This document shows, one piece after another, positions 62,598 through 64,000 of a stretch of DNA of 64,000 nt (position 1 is the stretch's first letter; the number at the start of each line of letters is the position of its first letter). A program made the translations under genes and the position numbers. Under the pieces are notes generated by a model. That model ran no database searches. It was not told the origin of the DNA and saw only the letters and a list, made by a program, of their open reading frames with translations. The stretch comes from Argentina anserina (Eukaryota > Streptophyta > Magnoliopsida > Rosales > Rosaceae): the NCBI RefSeq assembly GCF_933775445.1, contig NC_065877.1, positions 17,484,001 to 17,548,000 of the forward strand, given 5' to 3'.

Positions 62598-63966
62598 ATG
62601 CGAGTTTCTATTTAATTTGAGAGTTTTGCAAGTGTGGGAGTGTGTTTCTTTCAAACTGAGTATCTTTACATCGTTTGCGTATATTTACTATTCCAATTGT
62701 GTATCTTTACATCGTTTGCGTATCTTTACTATTCCAGTTGTGTATCTTTTCATTTCTCGTTTGAGTATCTTTCTGTATGGCTTCTGATGCGAGTTTCTAT
62801 TGTATTTGAGAGTTTTGCAAGTGTGGGAGTGTGTTTCTTTCAAACTGAGTATCTTTACATCGTTTGCGTATCTTTACTATTCCAATTGTGTATCTTTTCA
62901 TTTCTCGTTTGAGTATCTTTCTGTAAGGCTTATGATGCGAGTTTCTATTGTATTTGAGAATTTTCCAAGTGTGGGAGTGTGTTTTTTTCAATTTGTTTAT
63001 CTTTACATCGTTTGCGTATCTTTACTATTCCAATTGTGTATCTTTTCATTTCTCGTTTGAGTATCTTTCTGTAAGGCTTTCTGATGCGAGTTTCTATTGA
63101 ATTTGAGAGTTTTGCAAGTGTGGGAGTGTGTTTCTTTCAAACTGAGTATCTTTACATCGTTTGCGTATCTTTAGTATTCCAATTGTGTATCTTTGCATCG
63201 TTTGCGTATCTTTACTATTCCAATTGTGTATCTTTTCATTTCTCGTTTGAGTATCTTTCTGTAAGGCTTTCTGATGCGAGTTTCTATAGAATTTTAGAGT
63301 TTTGCAAGTGTGGGAGTGTGTTTCTTTCAAACTGAGTATCTTTACATCGTTTGCGTATCTTTACTATTCCAATTGTGTATCTTTACATCGTTTGCGTATC
63401 TTTACTATTCCAGTTGTGTATCTTTTCATTTCTCGTTTGAGTATCTTTCTGTATGGCTTCTGATGCGAGTTTCTATTGTATTTGAGAGTTTTGCAAGTGT
63501 GGGAGTGTGTTTCTTTCAAACTGAGTATCTTTACATCGTTTGCGTATCTTTACTATTCCAATTGTGTATCTTTTCATTTCTCGTTTGAGTATCTTTCTAT
63601 AAGGCTTCTGATGCGAGTTTCTATTGTATTTGAGAATTTTCCAAGTGTGGGAGTGTGTTTTTTTCAATTTGTGTATCTTTACATCGTTTGCGTATCTTTA
63701 CTATTCCAATTGTGTATCATTTCATTTCTCGTTTGAGTATCTTTCTGTAAGGCTTTCTGATGCGAGTTTCTATTGAATTTGAGAGTTTTGCAAGTGTGGG
63801 AGTGTGTTTCTTTCAAACTGAGTATCTTTACATCGTTTGCGTATCTTTAGTATTCCAATTGTGTATCTTTGCATCGTTTGCGTATCTTTACTATTCCAAT
63901 TGTGTATCTTTTCATTTCTCGTTTGAGTATCTTTCTGTAAGGCTTTCTGATGCGAGTTTCTATTGA
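62598..63966 (+). repeat. Right copy of the segment at 59,623-61,181, shorter by one monomer
   Basis: It is collinear with the left copy except for the missing 190-bp monomer. The junction monomer has TTCTATAGAATTTTAGAG near 63,284, combining the left copy's rare TATAGAATTT with a private T. This places the unequal exchange within the flanking homologous heads. Confidence 0.85.
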
Positions 63967-64000
63967 ATTTGAGAGTTTTGCAAGTGTGGGAGTGTGTTTC

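Larger units (their letters stand above)
52859..64000 (+). repeat. Satellite DNA array, right segment (about 11 kb)
   Basis: This is the same satellite in the same orientation as the left segment, resuming in the middle of the monomer that the LTR interrupted. It ends in mid-monomer at the window edge. The first monomers carry several private substitutions (for example GGGAATC for GAGTATC near 53,110, TATCGTTTC near 53,281 and CTCGTATGAG near 53,485). From about 57.6 kb to the end, heads with TTTTCCAAGTG followed by TTTTTTTCAATTTG alternate with GTATGGCTTCTG heads and with units carrying TTTGCATCG. No gene was seen. Confidence 0.97.

Noticed and set aside
1..64000. Hundreds of 60-145 aa open frames on both strands, with recurrent Phe/Tyr/Ser/Cys-rich + strand or Lys/His/Asn-rich - strand peptides
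   Set aside because: They recur in register with the satellite, overlap each other in several frames, have no start context or conserved domain, and shift frame whenever a unit is 148, 190, 211 or 231 bp. They are products of repeat composition.
1..64000. Telomeric repeats, rDNA, tRNA or organelle DNA
   Set aside because: No TTTAGGG-type runs, no rRNA or tRNA-like segment and no organelle genes were seen. All non-satellite sequence is accounted for by the LTR.
1..64000. GTATCTTT boxes as protein-binding sites or promoters
   Set aside because: They are the shared start of each sub-repeat and are best explained by descent from an ancestral short repeat. No sequence evidence separates binding function from common origin.

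Overview
This window is almost entirely satellite DNA. About 62.3 of 64.0 kb is one uninterrupted, head-to-tail tandem array in a single orientation. It is interrupted once, at 51,126-52,858, by a 1,733-bp insertion with every hallmark of a solo LTR of a retrotransposon. I find no protein-coding gene, RNA gene, CRISPR array, origin or bacterial feature. The array enters and leaves the window in mid-monomer, so it is longer than 64 kb. The setting is eukaryotic heterochromatin. A long LTR with TG...CA ends, a 5-bp target-site duplication and a TATATATA promoter box points to a plant nuclear genome. That is an inference; the species and the satellite family are not identifiable from sequence alone.

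Monomer architecture. Each monomer has a fixed 84-85 bp 'head' (GTATCTTTCTGTAAGG through the conserved TTTTGCAAGTGTGGGAGTG core to CAAACTGA). It is followed by one to four copies of a 41-bp module and closed by a 23-bp end block (GTATCTTTTCATTTCTCG...). The 41-bp module is itself a 19-bp half (GTATCTTTACATCGTTTGC) plus a 22-bp half (GTATCTTTACTATTCCAATT + GT). All blocks begin with GTATCTTT, so the monomer probably grew from a roughly 20-bp ancestor. The module count gives a length ladder of 148/149, 189/190, 230/231 and 271/272 bp, plus a half-step 211-bp class and a 169-bp deletion class. I estimate about 330 monomers from array length and mean unit size.

Layout. (1) 1 to about 18.1 kb: many 148-bp units, 211-bp half-step units and a GATCC head variant not seen further right; higher-order repeats (HORs) of 1,794 bp (10 monomers) and 968 bp (5 monomers). 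(2) About 18.1-20.7 kb: a small domain with a 1,177-bp repeat spacing. (3) About 20.7-29.1 kb: 339-bp dimers, a 1,585-bp offset duplication and a 1,558-bp octamer duplicated in tandem. (4) About 29.1-57.6 kb: subfamilies carrying GGCTTACTGATG heads, a 1,517-bp octamer in tandem, and 1.6-3.4 kb duplications at offsets of about 5,960, 7,707 and 4,161 bp; the solo LTR lies here. (5) About 57.6-64 kb: a further variant mix with a 2,975/2,785-bp offset duplication.

Nothing here works together as genes do. The biology is concerted evolution: unequal exchange at the scale of half-modules (19/22 bp), modules (41 bp), monomers (148-272 bp), HORs (0.3-1.8 kb) and multi-kilobase segments, followed by one retrotransposon insertion that collapsed to a solo LTR. 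The predicted short proteins rich in Phe, Tyr, Ser and Cys are frame shadows of the repeat and are not reported as genes.
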